DNA of 64,000 nucleotides from an uncultured Eubacteriales bacterium (lineage in GTDB: Bacteria; Bacillota; Clostridia; Oscillospirales; CAG-272): NCBI GenBank assembly GCA_934476315.1, contig CAKSNQ010000005.1, positions 10,128 through 74,127 on the forward strand, given 5' to 3'. The position numbers and the translations under genes are program-made. This document shows positions 24,623-33,202 of this stretch, one piece after another (the stretch's first letter is position 1; every line of letters starts with the position of its first letter). The notes below the pieces were generated by a model. It saw only the letters and a program-made list of their open reading frames with translations. It did not search any database and was not told the origin of the DNA.

Positions 24623-25390
24623 ATGTATTATAACAAGGTTGAAATTTGCGGCGTCAACACCTCGGAGCTGACCGTGCTGAGCGACGCGGAGAAGAAAGAC
24701 CTTTTGATACGGACAAAAAAAGGGGACAAGGATGCGCGCTCCGCCCTAATCTGCGGGAATCTGCGCCTGGTTCTGAGCATTATTCAGCGGTTCACCAACA
24801 GACACGAGAATATGGATGATTTGTTTCAGGTTGGTTGCATCGGACTGGTAAAGGCGGTTGATAATTTCAACACTGGGTTGGATGTAAAGTTCAGCACGTA
24901 CGCCGTTCCGATGATTATCGGGGAAATCCGACGTTACCTCCGCGATAACAATTCAATTCGAATCAGTCGCTCTATGCGTGATCTTGCCTATCGCGCGCTT
25001 CAGGCGAGGGAAGAATGGATTCGCGAAAAGGAGAGTGAGCCGGATATGGAACAGCTTGCCAGTAAGCTGGGCGAAAAAAAAGAGGCGGTTCTGCGCGCAA
25101 TGGAATCCATTGTGGAACCGATCTCCCTGTACGAGCCGGTTTTTACGGAGAACGGCGACTCAGTGTATGTCATGGATCAACTCAGCGATGAGAGCGATCA
25201 GTCGTGGTTGGAAAACATCATGCTCAAGGACGCGATGAAAACACTGACCGAACGCGAACGGCACATTATTACCATGCGTTTTTACCTGAACAAAACCCAA
25301 ATGGAAATCGCAGACGAGATCGGAATTTCGCAGGCACAGGTCTCGCGTCTGGAAAAAGGCGCCCTCGACCACCTGAAAAAAAAGATGTAA
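24623..25390 (+). CDS. sigG: RNA polymerase sporulation sigma factor SigG
   Basis: The 255-aa sigma-70-family protein opens with NKVEICGVNTSEL, the diagnostic N-terminus of SigG. Region 2 follows (NLRLVLSIIQRF, DLFQVGCIGLVKAVDNF, KFSTYAVPMIIGEIRRYL), then region 3 and region 4 (TQMEIADEIGISQAQVSRLEK). SigG directs late gene expression in the forespore after engulfment. The start is the ATG after AAAAAGGAG at 24623; upstream in-frame codons lie within the hairpin. In Bacillus the gene follows sigE; here it follows an aminopeptidase. Confidence 0.96.
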   Translation: MYYNKVEICGVNTSELTVLSDAEKKDLLIRTKKGDKDARSALICGNLRLVLSIIQRFTNRHENMDDLFQVGCIGLVKAVDNFNTGLDVKFSTYAVPMIIGEIRRYLRDNNSIRISRSMRDLAYRALQAREEWIREKESEPDMEQLASKLGEKKEAVLRAMESIVEPISLYEPVFTENGDSVYVMDQLSDESDQSWLENIMLKDAMKTLTERERHIITMRFYLNKTQMEIADEIGISQAQVSRLEKGALDHLKKKM

Positions 25391-25407
25391 TTTTGCGCGT
25401 AGCGACG

Positions 25408-25450
25408 AAAAGTCCCCGCAGTACCGAATGGGCACTGCGGGGACTTTTTT
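25408..25450. terminator. Bidirectional terminator between sigG and groL
   Basis: A 15-bp stem, AAAAGTCCCCGCAGT (25408-25422) with its complement (25434-25448), runs into T on the plus strand and into T on the minus strand. It serves the convergent sigG and groESL. Confidence 0.88.
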
Positions 25451-25472
25451 GCGATATTGAATTACCGCGGAA

Positions 25473-27107
25473 TCAATACATTCCGCCCATGCCGCCGCCC
25501 ATGCCACCGGCAGGAGCCGCGGGGACCTCTTCCTTCTGGTTGACAACCAGCGACTCGGTGGTAAGAATCACAGATGCGATGGACGCCGCGTTCTGGAGGG
25601 CAGAGCGCGTCACCTTGGTCGGGTCAACAATGCCGCTGCTGATCATGTCGCAGTAAACTTCGTTGTATGCGTCGAAGCCGTAGCCGATCTTGCCACTGTT
25701 CATGATCTTGTCCACAATCACGGAACCGTCTACGCCTGCATTTGCCGCGATCTGACGGATCGGCTCTTCCAGTGCCTTGACAACAATACGGACACCGGTG
25801 CGCTCGTCACCCTCGGTCGTGTCGATCAGCTTGGCAACCTCGGAAATGATGTTCAAGTAAGCCGTACCGCCGCCGGCAACCATGCCTTCCTCGACAGCCG
25901 CGCGGGTTGCGTTGAGCGCGTCCTCAATGCGGAGCTTCTTTTCTTTCATCTCAGCCTCGGTAGCGGCGCCGACCTTGATGACGGCAACACCGCCGGCGAG
26001 CTTTGCGAGTCTTTCCTGCAACTTCTCGCGGTCGAAATCAGAGGTCGTCGTCTCAATCGCGGTACGGATCTGCGCGATGCGGGCTTTGATGTCGTCAGAG
26101 TTTCCGCCGCCGCCGACAATGATCGTGTTCTCCTTGTTGACCTTAATCTGGCGGGCAGTACCCAGCTGTGCCAGCGTCGTATCCTTCAGCTCCAGACCCA
26201 GCTCGGAGGAGATGACCTCGCCGCCGGTCAGAATGGCAATGTCACGCAGCATTTCCTTGCGGCGATCGCCAAAGCCGGGAGCCTTGACCGCAACGCAGGT
26301 GAACGTGCCGCGGAGCTTGTTCAGAACCAGAGTCGTCAAAGCCTCGCCCTCAACGTCCTCGGCGATAATCAGCAGCTTCTTGCCTGCCTGAACAATCTGC
26401 TCCAGCAGGGGAAGAACGTCCTGAATGTTCGACAGCTTCTTATCCGTAATGAGAACCAGCGCGTCGTCCAGCACTGCCTCCATCTTGTCCATGTCCGTTG
26501 CCATATAGGGCGACAGGTACCCGCGGTCAAACTGCATGCCCTCAACCACCTCCGAGTAGGTGTCGGCGGACTTGGACTCCTCAACCGTAATCACGCCGTC
26601 GGAGGTTACTTTCTCCATGGCATCGGCAATTAGTTGACCGATCACCTCGTCGCCTGCGGAAACCGTACCGACGCGGGCGATGTCCGATTTGCCGCTGACT
26701 TTCTGTGAGTTGGCGGCAAGACATTCAACCGCACGGTCCACTGCCTTCTTCATGCCCTTGCGCAGAACCATGGGGTTGGCGCCGGCAGTCACATTCTTCA
26801 TGCCCTCGCGAACCAACGCCTGCGCGAGCAGGGTAGCAGTCGTCGTACCGTCGCCGGCGGCATCATTGGTCTTGGTTGCCACTTCCTTGACAAGCTGAGC
26901 GCCCATATTTTCAGCGGCATCCTCCAGCTCGATGTCCTTGGCGATGGTCACACCGTCGTTGGTAACGAGCGGAGAGCCGAACTTTTTGTCGAGCACCACG
27001 TTCCGTCCCTTGGGACCCAGGGTAATCTTTACCGTATTCGCCAGTTTATCCACACCGCGCGTCAGGGCGTTGCGCGCTTCCATTCCATAAAGAATATCTT
27101 TTGCCAT
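25473..27107 (-). CDS. groL: Chaperonin GroEL
   Basis: The 544-aa protein is full length. It has TLGPKGRNVVLDKKFG and NDGVTIAKDIELED near the N-terminus, GDGTTTATLLAQ for ATP binding, and the Gly-Gly-Met tail GGMGGGMGGMY. It forms the double-ring ATP-driven folding chamber with GroES, encoded 48 nt upstream. Expression is expected to be repressed by HrcA through the CIRCE element at 27521. The ribosome site is GGAG. Confidence 0.98.
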   Translation of the reverse strand: MAKDILYGMEARNALTRGVDKLANTVKITLGPKGRNVVLDKKFGSPLVTNDGVTIAKDIELEDAAENMGAQLVKEVATKTNDAAGDGTTTATLLAQALVREGMKNVTAGANPMVLRKGMKKAVDRAVECLAANSQKVSGKSDIARVGTVSAGDEVIGQLIADAMEKVTSDGVITVEESKSADTYSEVVEGMQFDRGYLSPYMATDMDKMEAVLDDALVLITDKKLSNIQDVLPLLEQIVQAGKKLLIIAEDVEGEALTTLVLNKLRGTFTCVAVKAPGFGDRRKEMLRDIAILTGGEVISSELGLELKDTTLAQLGTARQIKVNKENTIIVGGGGNSDDIKARIAQIRTAIETTTSDFDREKLQERLAKLAGGVAVIKVGAATEAEMKEKKLRIEDALNATRAAVEEGMVAGGGTAYLNIISEVAKLIDTTEGDERTGVRIVVKALEEPIRQIAANAGVDGSVIVDKIMNSGKIGYGFDAYNEVYCDMISSGIVDPTKVTRSALQNAASIASVILTTESLVVNQKEEVPAAPAGGMGGGMGGMY

Positions 27108-27155
27108 AATATTTACTCTCCTCTTTACATATATTGATTTCGGTACATCCGAAGA

Positions 27156-27440
27156 TCACTCCACGATCGCAAGAATGTCACTCTGACGCACAATGTTATA
27201 CTCAACACCATCCGCCTTGACTTCCGTTCCCGCGTACTTGCTGGTGATGACCTTCTGACCGACCTTGACTTCCATCGTTACCTCGTGTCCATCGACCATT
27301 CCGCCGGGACCGACGGCAACTACCTCGGCGATCTGCGGCTTTTCCTGTGCACTTGCGGTCAGGATGATGCCGGTCTTGGTTTTTTCCTCCGCCTCAACCA
27401 TCTTCACTACAACTCTGTCTGCCAACGGTTTGATAGTCAT
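27156..27440 (-). CDS. groS: Co-chaperonin GroES
   Basis: The 94-aa protein has MTIKPLADRVVVKMVEAEEKTKTGI in parts, the mobile loop (ILTASAQEKPQIAEV) and the late KYAGTEVKADGVEYNIV strand. It caps the GroEL ring. The ribosome site is AAGGAGG. First gene of the groESL operon, downstream of CIRCE. Confidence 0.97.
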   Translation of the reverse strand: MTIKPLADRVVVKMVEAEEKTKTGIILTASAQEKPQIAEVVAVGPGGMVDGHEVTMEVKVGQKVITSKYAGTEVKADGVEYNIVRQSDILAIVE

Positions 27441-27520
27441 AATTCAAATACCTCCTTGAAATTATCGGCGCTCGCCGCCATGCGGAAACTTCCGCTTGGA
27501 GGCACGCCGAGAGTGTGACC

Positions 27521-27547
27521 TTGGCACTCTTTGATGCTGAGTGCCAA
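27521..27547 (-). promoter_or_regulatory. CIRCE operator of groESL
   Basis: TTGGCACTC (27521-27529), nine nt, GAGTGCCAA (27539-27547): the HrcA-binding palindrome with two symmetrical changes from the consensus TTAGCACTC. A promoter candidate on the minus strand is TTGATT (27581-27586), 16-nt spacer, TAAAAT (27559-27564). Confidence 0.93.
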
Positions 27548-27572
27548 ACCATGATTATATTTTATACTAATT

Positions 27573-27601
27573 TTGGAAAAAATCAAGAGCTTTTTTATAA
27601 G
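27573..27601 (+). promoter_or_regulatory. Possible promoter of the symporter gene
   Basis: TTGGAA (27573-27578), 17-nt spacer, TATAAG (27596-27601), divergent from groESL. The leader to the GTG at 27710 is GC-rich and foldable, but no known riboswitch was recognised. Confidence 0.4.
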
Positions 27602-27709
27602 TTCACATTTTATTTACAATTGTGCGCGGCAGTCGTCGGGGAAAGGGAGGAACCACCGGGGTTCGGCGCGCATTTTCACATGTATATCGGGCTGAAAAGG
27701 AGAAATGCT

Positions 27710-29104
27710 GTGACAATTTTTTCTTGGTGGAACCAAAACATTCTGGGCGTGGCTGTCCCGCTTTTTCTTTTGGTCACGGGCGTTTTTTACTTGTTCCGAT
27801 TGCGGGCGTTCCCGTTTTTACACCCGATCCGCCTACTGCGCTCCGTTCTTGACAGCCGAAATCGGACGGACGGAATTTCTCCCCTGCGGGCATTGTCCAT
27901 GGCGCTGGCTGGAACGCTGGGAGTCGGGAATCTGGTCGGCGTCTCCGCGGCGATTGCCATGGGAGGCGCGGGGGCAATTTTTTGGATGTGGGTTAGCGCT
28001 ACATTGGCGATGCTGCTAAAATACGCCGAGGTGGTGCTCGCACTGGGTCATCGGGTCATGCTGTCCGGGGGAATCCGCGGCGGTGCAATGTATTATATGC
28101 GCGACACAGGAAAGCGGAACAGAACGCTCGGCAAAATCGCGGCGATGGTCTTTACCGTACTGTGTTTGCTGGACGCGTTCAGCATGGGATGCGTGGTACA
28201 GGTCAACGCCGTTGCGGGGGCGCTGGAAGCGAGCTTTCACCTTCCCGTGTGGGCAATCGGGCTCGGCATTGCGCTGATTACGCTGGCAGTCGGTGCGACC
28301 GGTGCCAACGGAATCTCCGCCTGCACGGAACGACTGGTTCCGCTGATGACCGTCGGATTTGTGGTTGTTTCCGCCGTGGCAATTGCAGGACAACACGATC
28401 GGTTGCCGCATGTTCTCGGCGAAATTTTCCGGGATGCGCTGCATCCGAAAAGTGCGGCTGGCGGTGTGCTGGGCTTTCTGTTCTCTCGCGGCATGCGCTA
28501 CGGAACCATGCGGGGACTGCTTTCCAATGAGGCTGGGTGCGGAACCTCCCCGATGGCACACGCCTCCTCACAGATCAAGGACGCCGCCACACAGGGGTGC
28601 ATGGGAATCATTGAAGTTTTTGTGGACACTCATGTCCTGTGCACTATGACGGCGCTTGTAATCCTGTTGGCATGGGATCATGTCAGCAGTCTGGGAGCGA
28701 CCCCGATGCTGATGACATTGAGGGCGTATGAGGCGCTGTTGGGGCATGGCGCGGGAATTTTTCTCAGCATCGCGGTTTTGTTTTTCGGCTTGGCAACGGT
28801 ACTTTGCTGGTCGCACTACGCAGTCTGTTGTTGCGACTACATGGTCGGAGATAGCCGGGAGCGTGCGATCGGGCAGTGGACACGGCGGATTTGCCTTTGG
28901 ATGTACAGCCTGTTTTGCGTGATTGGGGCGGTTGTCGCCCCTGCCGGGGTGTGGACATTGTCGGATTTTTCCATCGGAAACATGACCTTGATCAATGTGG
29001 TGTTTCTGTGCCTCCATCACCGCGAGGTGGAAAACGCTTCGGCGGTGATGGTGGGGAAGGTGTCACACCTTCTCGGAAAGAAAGAAAAAAGCCCCCGACG
29101 ATAG
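27710..29104 (+). CDS. Alanine/glycine:cation symporter (AgcS family)
   Basis: The 464-aa protein, with about eleven membrane segments, has family blocks ALAGTLGVGNLVGVSAAIAM (sodium/substrate site, near residue 68), GGAGAIFWMWVSA, SNEAGCGTSPMAHAS (near residue 275) and a late FFGLATVLCW. It imports alanine or glycine with Na+ or H+. The start is the GTG at 27710, 7 nt after AAGGAG; the frame upstream overlaps the CIRCE and has no ribosome site. The last codons form one arm of the minus-strand terminator for the DUF3810 gene. Confidence 0.9.
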   Translation: MTIFSWWNQNILGVAVPLFLLVTGVFYLFRLRAFPFLHPIRLLRSVLDSRNRTDGISPLRALSMALAGTLGVGNLVGVSAAIAMGGAGAIFWMWVSATLAMLLKYAEVVLALGHRVMLSGGIRGGAMYYMRDTGKRNRTLGKIAAMVFTVLCLLDAFSMGCVVQVNAVAGALEASFHLPVWAIGLGIALITLAVGATGANGISACTERLVPLMTVGFVVVSAVAIAGQHDRLPHVLGEIFRDALHPKSAAGGVLGFLFSRGMRYGTMRGLLSNEAGCGTSPMAHASSQIKDAATQGCMGIIEVFVDTHVLCTMTALVILLAWDHVSSLGATPMLMTLRAYEALLGHGAGIFLSIAVLFFGLATVLCWSHYAVCCCDYMVGDSRERAIGQWTRRICLWMYSLFCVIGAVVAPAGVWTLSDFSIGNMTLINVVFLCLHHREVENASAVMVGKVSHLLGKKEKSPRR

Positions 29105-29142
29105 TGACTGCGTCTTTTTGATGACACAGGTGGTGTCGGGGG
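29085..29142 (-). terminator. Terminator of the DUF3810 gene, inside the symporter 3' end
   Basis: Read on the minus strand, CCCCCGAC (29135-29142) pairs with GTCGGGGG (29092-29099) and is followed by CTTTTTTC. The second arm and T tract lie within the last codons of the convergent symporter gene. Confidence 0.7.
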
Positions 29143-29148
29143 AATCAG

Positions 29149-30291
29149 TCATTTATTATAGTAGGCAACCACCAGATCGACAACTGCGTCGTAGTCGCGG
29201 GAGCCTTGAATTTTGATGGTAGCGTCATTGACCGCGCCGCTGATCGTGCCGACGGTCGAGTCGCGGTATTTGTCAAAAAAGCAACTGTACGCGTACATTT
29301 CGTAACGAACATCTATGGAGAGCGTTTGCTTGACCTCGCGATAGAGGTCGGAGTCGTATTGATACAGCGCGTCCGCAACAAATTCATACAGGCTCAGGTA
29401 GCCGCTGTATCGGATATACGCGTCGTCCGACCCGATACATACGAGAAAGGCAACAAAATTCGCCTCATCCTCGCGGGAAATGCCGCGTTGGTGCGCAAGC
29501 TCGTGCGCCGCGGTGTAAGGAATGGAATAATCCGGGAAAACCGTGTTGATATTCGCCTCGCCGGTGAAAAAGGTATACACTCCGGTGATGTGCGTGTAAG
29601 ACCAGAGGTCGCTGGACATGACCGGCTTGACACGACACGGAAAGGTTTCGATCCATGACTTTTGGGCGCAGAACGTCTCATACGCCGCCGTCAGTTTTCG
29701 GTTTAACTCATCAAGCGTGTACGGCATCGCGGAAAAATCATGGTAGCGGAAATGGACATTTGCACTCTCCTCGTTGATGTGCTCAACAAGCGTCCGTGCA
29801 ACGTCAGCAAGCTGCTCCGCGGTCGGCTCCACCTGACGAAGGTCCAGCTTTTCGGGAGCGTCAATGGTGCGTCCGTTGTACCCGGCGGCAAACATCCAGA
29901 TGAAGAGAATCAAAAACACGCAGGCAACGCTGAGTAGTTCCAAAAAGTAAACCCCGACCGAGCGCCAGCTCCCACTTCTGTTGCGGATAGCGTGCGTGAG
30001 GACAAGCACAAGAAAGACAGGGAGGAACAGAACCATCGCTTCCGCCAGGGAGAAAGGAATCCATGCAGTCAGCCGGGCGAACAGCGTCCGCAGAAACTGA
30101 CTGATGGAACGGTTAAACCCGTCGGAAAAGGACGGAGAGAGCCGCATCACCCCGTACAGCAGGAGGCTGACCCCTGTTGTGATAAAAATTCCAAGGCATG
30201 CGCGGGACAGGCTCGGGCGCTTGGCGGACTGGGGGGAAGAATGTACTTTTTCAGGGGAGGTGCTTGGCAACAAGGGCGAATTGTTTGTCAT
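29149..30291 (-). CDS. DUF3810 membrane protein with HExxH motif
   Basis: The 380-aa protein has three N-terminal membrane segments (about residues 33-50, 90-108 and 131-150) and then an extracytoplasmic domain. That domain contains HELAHQRGISREDEANFVAF, the DUF3810 signature with a zinc-metalloprotease-like HExxH and a downstream Glu. No substrate is known. It lies 54 nt after the pseudouridine synthase on the same strand. Translation is unusual: the AAAGGA ribosome site lies 28 nt upstream, with the hairpin 30304-30318 between it and the ATG. Confidence 0.85.
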   Translation of the reverse strand: MTNNSPLLPSTSPEKVHSSPQSAKRPSLSRACLGIFITTGVSLLLYGVMRLSPSFSDGFNRSISQFLRTLFARLTAWIPFSLAEAMVLFLPVFLVLVLTHAIRNRSGSWRSVGVYFLELLSVACVFLILFIWMFAAGYNGRTIDAPEKLDLRQVEPTAEQLADVARTLVEHINEESANVHFRYHDFSAMPYTLDELNRKLTAAYETFCAQKSWIETFPCRVKPVMSSDLWSYTHITGVYTFFTGEANINTVFPDYSIPYTAAHELAHQRGISREDEANFVAFLVCIGSDDAYIRYSGYLSLYEFVADALYQYDSDLYREVKQTLSIDVRYEMYAYSCFFDKYRDSTVGTISGAVNDATIKIQGSRDYDAVVDLVVAYYNK

Positions 30292-30344
30292 GCTTTCGAG
30301 GTGGCTTTTGCAAAAAGCATCCTTTCTGTAATCGTTTGGTTGTA

Positions 30345-31304
30345 TTATTCAATAAGAGGTTGATATTCGGATGGGATTATTGACAAAAAACCTGTCGGTA
30401 ACGGCGCATCGACGGTCATCGCCGTACCGGTGACCGGATGGGAAAACGACAGCGTTTTTGCGTGCAACGCATGCCCACAGAAATCCGGTACCTCGCCATA
30501 CCCGTAGAGACCGTCGCCAAGAACGGGGGCGCCGCTCGCGGCAAAGTGTAGCCGGAGCTGGTGTGTCCGCCCGGTCAGGGGCGTTGCCCTCACCAATGAG
30601 CGCACGGAGCCGTCCTCCGTCTGCCACGACGCAACAACCTCATAGCGCGTACGCGCGACGGCGGCGTTTGGCTCGTCAATGTCACAGACCTCGCGCAAAA
30701 TCACACTTTTCTGCGCGCGGCGAATGCCTGTCAGTATCTCCCCTTGCTTCTCCGGCATTGCGCCGCAAAGCAGGGCATAGTATGTTTTCCGGATATTTCC
30801 CAGCCGCATATCCTCAGACAGTCGGGACGCGGCAAGCTGTGTCTGCGCGATCAGAACAACTCCGCTCGTATTCCGATCCAGGCGGGTAATCGGTCGGAAA
30901 ACCGGGGCGTGGCGTCCGTGCGACAACTCGTAGGCGGCGACGGCGTTCGCCAGGGTATCGTCAAAATGACCGTGCGACGGATGCGTCGGCATATCTGCGG
31001 GCTTGTTGCATAACAGAATATACCCATCCTCGTACAGGATTTGCAAAGGCAAGGCACGCGGTACGACCGAAGTAAGCGGCGCGGTTGTCATCGCGGAGGT
31101 AGCAGAACTTTGATCCTCAATCGCCAGGGAAAGTACCGCGTTCGCTCTCAAACGGGCGCGTACCGTAACCGGTTCGCCATCCAGGGTGATCCCGCCGGGC
31201 GTTTGCTTCAGTCGCGAAAGCAGACGGGAAGAAACGCGGCAAACCGTCCGGAGATATGTCCGCAAAAGCATACCGTCCTGCTGTTCGGATATGATATAGT
31301 TCAT
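30345..31304 (-). CDS. RluA-family pseudouridine synthase
   Basis: The 319-aa protein has the RluA catalytic motif ITRLDRNTSGVVLIAQT (Asp in RLDRNTSG near residue 142), an N-terminal S4-like segment and a late LTGRTHQLRLHFA block. It converts specific uridines in rRNA or tRNA to pseudouridine; the target site cannot be told from the sequence. The ATG at 31304 follows GGAGG; the upstream in-frame Met lies before that site. A sigma-A promoter lies at 31344-31372. Confidence 0.92.
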   Translation of the reverse strand: MNYIISEQQDGMLLRTYLRTVCRVSSRLLSRLKQTPGGITLDGEPVTVRARLRANAVLSLAIEDQSSATSAMTTAPLTSVVPRALPLQILYEDGYILLCNKPADMPTHPSHGHFDDTLANAVAAYELSHGRHAPVFRPITRLDRNTSGVVLIAQTQLAASRLSEDMRLGNIRKTYYALLCGAMPEKQGEILTGIRRAQKSVILREVCDIDEPNAAVARTRYEVVASWQTEDGSVRSLVRATPLTGRTHQLRLHFAASGAPVLGDGLYGYGEVPDFCGHALHAKTLSFSHPVTGTAMTVDAPLPTGFLSIIPSEYQPLIE

Positions 31305-31343
31305 CGTTTCCCTCCGGAAAAGCGCCATTGCGAGAATACCTGT

Positions 31344-31372
31344 ATTATAACCGAATTTTCCGATATATACAA
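31344..31372 (-). promoter_or_regulatory. Promoter of the pseudouridine synthase gene
   Basis: Minus strand TTGTAT (31367-31372), 17-nt spacer, TATAAT (31344-31349). Confidence 0.7.
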
Positions 31373-31534
31373 GGGGATTCTGTGATTTCTTTGTGAATTT
31401 TTGACCCCACGCTGGCGCCGCACGGCATATCTTTCACTCTCCGCGCGTAAGATGTTACAGGTGCGGACTATCGAGGACTTACCGGAGATTTATCTTGTCA
31501 GTCCTGATAATGCCCGGAATTGCGGGGAAATAAA

Positions 31535-32674
31535 ATGACAGAACAAAGATTTTCGGTCAGTCGGATGATATTCGGAGCGTTTCTCGTCTTTATAGTCGCG
31601 TTGTTTGTGAAAAATTCTCAACTGGCGATTGAATTTGTCAACAAAGGATTGCTTTTGTGCGCAAGAGTCATGATACCAACCCTGTTTCCCTTTATGGTTA
31701 TCGCTGAAATTATCGTGCGGAGCGGCGTCGGGGAAATGCTGTCAAGACCGCTTTGTCGCGCGCTTCGTCCCGCGCTCGGTGTCGGAGAGGAGGGAATGTG
31801 CGCTCTGACGCTTGGCGTGCTGTGCGGATTTCCTGTCGGTGCGCGCACCGCGTCAGCCTATTACCGTAACGGCAAGCTCAGCAAAAGGGAGCTTCACCAG
31901 ATTATTTGCTGCGGCAACATACCGAGCTCCGCTTTCGTTGTCGGCGCCGTCGGCACCGGATTGTTCGGCGACGTGCGTCTCGGGTGGATTCTGTTTACAA
32001 TGGCGCTGTGCGCGGCTTTTTTGACCGGTTGCATCTTTCGAAAAATACTACCGCACGGAGGGAATTGGGATGCGATTCCGTCGCGTTCCGGGAAAACGAC
32101 GCCGGGGAGAGAAACTGATTTTTCCTTCCATCTCGGCATGTTTTCAGAGTCCGTGACGGGAGCGGCATCCTCGATGCTGAATGTTTGCGCAACCGTCATC
32201 CTGTTCAGCGCGCTGATCGGATGTCTGACCTCTTTTTGCGACGCATTGCTACTGCCGCCCGTTGTCAGGACCCTGGTGTTCGGCTTGTTTGAAATGACGA
32301 CCGGGGTATGCGAGGCTTCCGCCTTGTCCGGAGGCACCACGGCGCTCCTCTTGTGCGCGGCATTTCTCGGCTGGGCGGGACTTTCTGTGCACTGCCAGAT
32401 TTTTTCCGTGTGTACGGAGTGCCCGCTGTCGCTTGGCTGGTTCTGGCTGTCGCGCCTGATGCAAACGGGCTTTTGCCTCGGCGGAATGACTCTCCTTACC
32501 CTGACGGGAATGTTTGATTCGCTGAACGTTCCCCGACCGCTTCACAGCACTTTTTCGGAAACTCTCGGAGGGGGGGCAAAAATTTCTCTGGTCGGCACGG
32601 TCTTTCTGATTTTCTTTTTGATCGCGTCAGTCGCGTGGATAGTTCGAATCCGGCAGAGAAAACGGGTCGGATAA
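31535..32674 (+). CDS. ylbJ: Sporulation integral membrane protein YlbJ
   Basis: The 379-aa protein with about eight membrane segments has the nucleoside-recognition/GATE-like blocks of YlbJ: IPTLFPFMVIAEI near residue 50, LGVLCGFPVGARTASAYY near 95 and CCGNIPSSAFVVGAVG near 128. YlbJ is a sigma-E-dependent mother-cell protein needed for spore resistance. The start is the ATG at 31535 after GCGGGGAAA. It begins the run ylbJ-yqfC-yqfD-phoH. Confidence 0.9.
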   Translation: MTEQRFSVSRMIFGAFLVFIVALFVKNSQLAIEFVNKGLLLCARVMIPTLFPFMVIAEIIVRSGVGEMLSRPLCRALRPALGVGEEGMCALTLGVLCGFPVGARTASAYYRNGKLSKRELHQIICCGNIPSSAFVVGAVGTGLFGDVRLGWILFTMALCAAFLTGCIFRKILPHGGNWDAIPSRSGKTTPGRETDFSFHLGMFSESVTGAASSMLNVCATVILFSALIGCLTSFCDALLLPPVVRTLVFGLFEMTTGVCEASALSGGTTALLLCAAFLGWAGLSVHCQIFSVCTECPLSLGWFWLSRLMQTGFCLGGMTLLTLTGMFDSLNVPRPLHSTFSETLGGGAKISLVGTVFLIFFLIASVAWIVRIRQRKRVG

Positions 32675-32675
32675 C

Positions 32676-32708
32676 CGTCGACCGTCGACTGTCGACCGTC
32701 AACCGTTA
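32676..32708 (+). repeat. GTCGAC-rich intergenic repeat
   Basis: Between ylbJ and yqfC, the hexamer GTCGAC/GTCAAC recurs at about 7-nt spacing (CCGTCGACCGTCGACTG and onward). It looks like a fragment of a dispersed intergenic repeat. A related GATAGA/GCTAGAC-type run lies at 14895-14945. Confidence 0.4.
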
Positions 32709-32726
32709 AACTTCCGACTATGTAAG

Positions 32727-32771
32727 AAAGGAGGCTTTCGTTTTGTGAAAGCCATGGTCGCCTACATATGA
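32727..32771 (+). promoter_or_regulatory. yqfC leader: ribosome site, hairpin and overlapping mini-ORF
   Basis: AAAGGAGG (32727-32734) is followed by a 7-bp hairpin (32733-32739 with 32747-32753). A GTG at 32745 opens an eight-codon frame (VKAMVAYI) whose TGA overlaps the yqfC start as ATGA. yqfC has no closer Shine-Dalgarno. Confidence 0.6.
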
Positions 32772-33091
32772 AAGAGCACAGTAAAAACCCCTCGTTACGT
32801 TCAAAACTCCGGCAGGCATACGACCGTTTGACATTGCGCGTTTGCCGCGCAGAGCTGACAGGAGGGCGAAATGTTCTCATTCAGGGGTGCCGCGATATCG
32901 TTTGTTACGATCCCACGTGCATCTCTCTTCAGGTGGAGGATCCAGACATCGGATTTCTGAGCGTGCACGGGACCTCACTTGTTTGCTTGAGCTATCACGC
33001 GGATGCGGTCGTGATCGAGGGAGAAATCCGGGAGGTGACGCTTAGTGGGCGGTGCGAGCGAAGCGGAGACGGTGCAAAATCTGAAAAATGA
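32768..33091 (+). CDS. yqfC: Sporulation protein YqfC
   Basis: The 107-aa protein of the YabP/YqfC family has the block GRNVLIQGCRDIVCYDPTCI and a later LSYHADAVVIEGEI strand. In spore formers YqfC is made in the mother cell next to YqfD. The neighbours ylbJ, yqfD and phoH support the assignment. The start ATG has no adjacent ribosome site; it is reached through the overlapping mini-ORF or hairpin leader upstream. Confidence 0.85.
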   Translation: MKEHSKNPSLRSKLRQAYDRLTLRVCRAELTGGRNVLIQGCRDIVCYDPTCISLQVEDPDIGFLSVHGTSLVCLSYHADAVVIEGEIREVTLSGRCERSGDGAKSEK

Positions 33092-33202
33092 GTATAAAAC
33101 AGCCGACAATCTGAATTTTTGCCGTTTACGACAATGCTTAACGGAGAAATCCCACGCCGATTCCGTAAGAAAGGAAAATTTCGCAAAAGCGAAGAGATGA
33201 TT

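Noticed and set aside
27602..27709. Riboswitch in the symporter leader
   Set aside because: GC-rich and foldable, but it matches neither glycine nor other riboswitch cores that I know.
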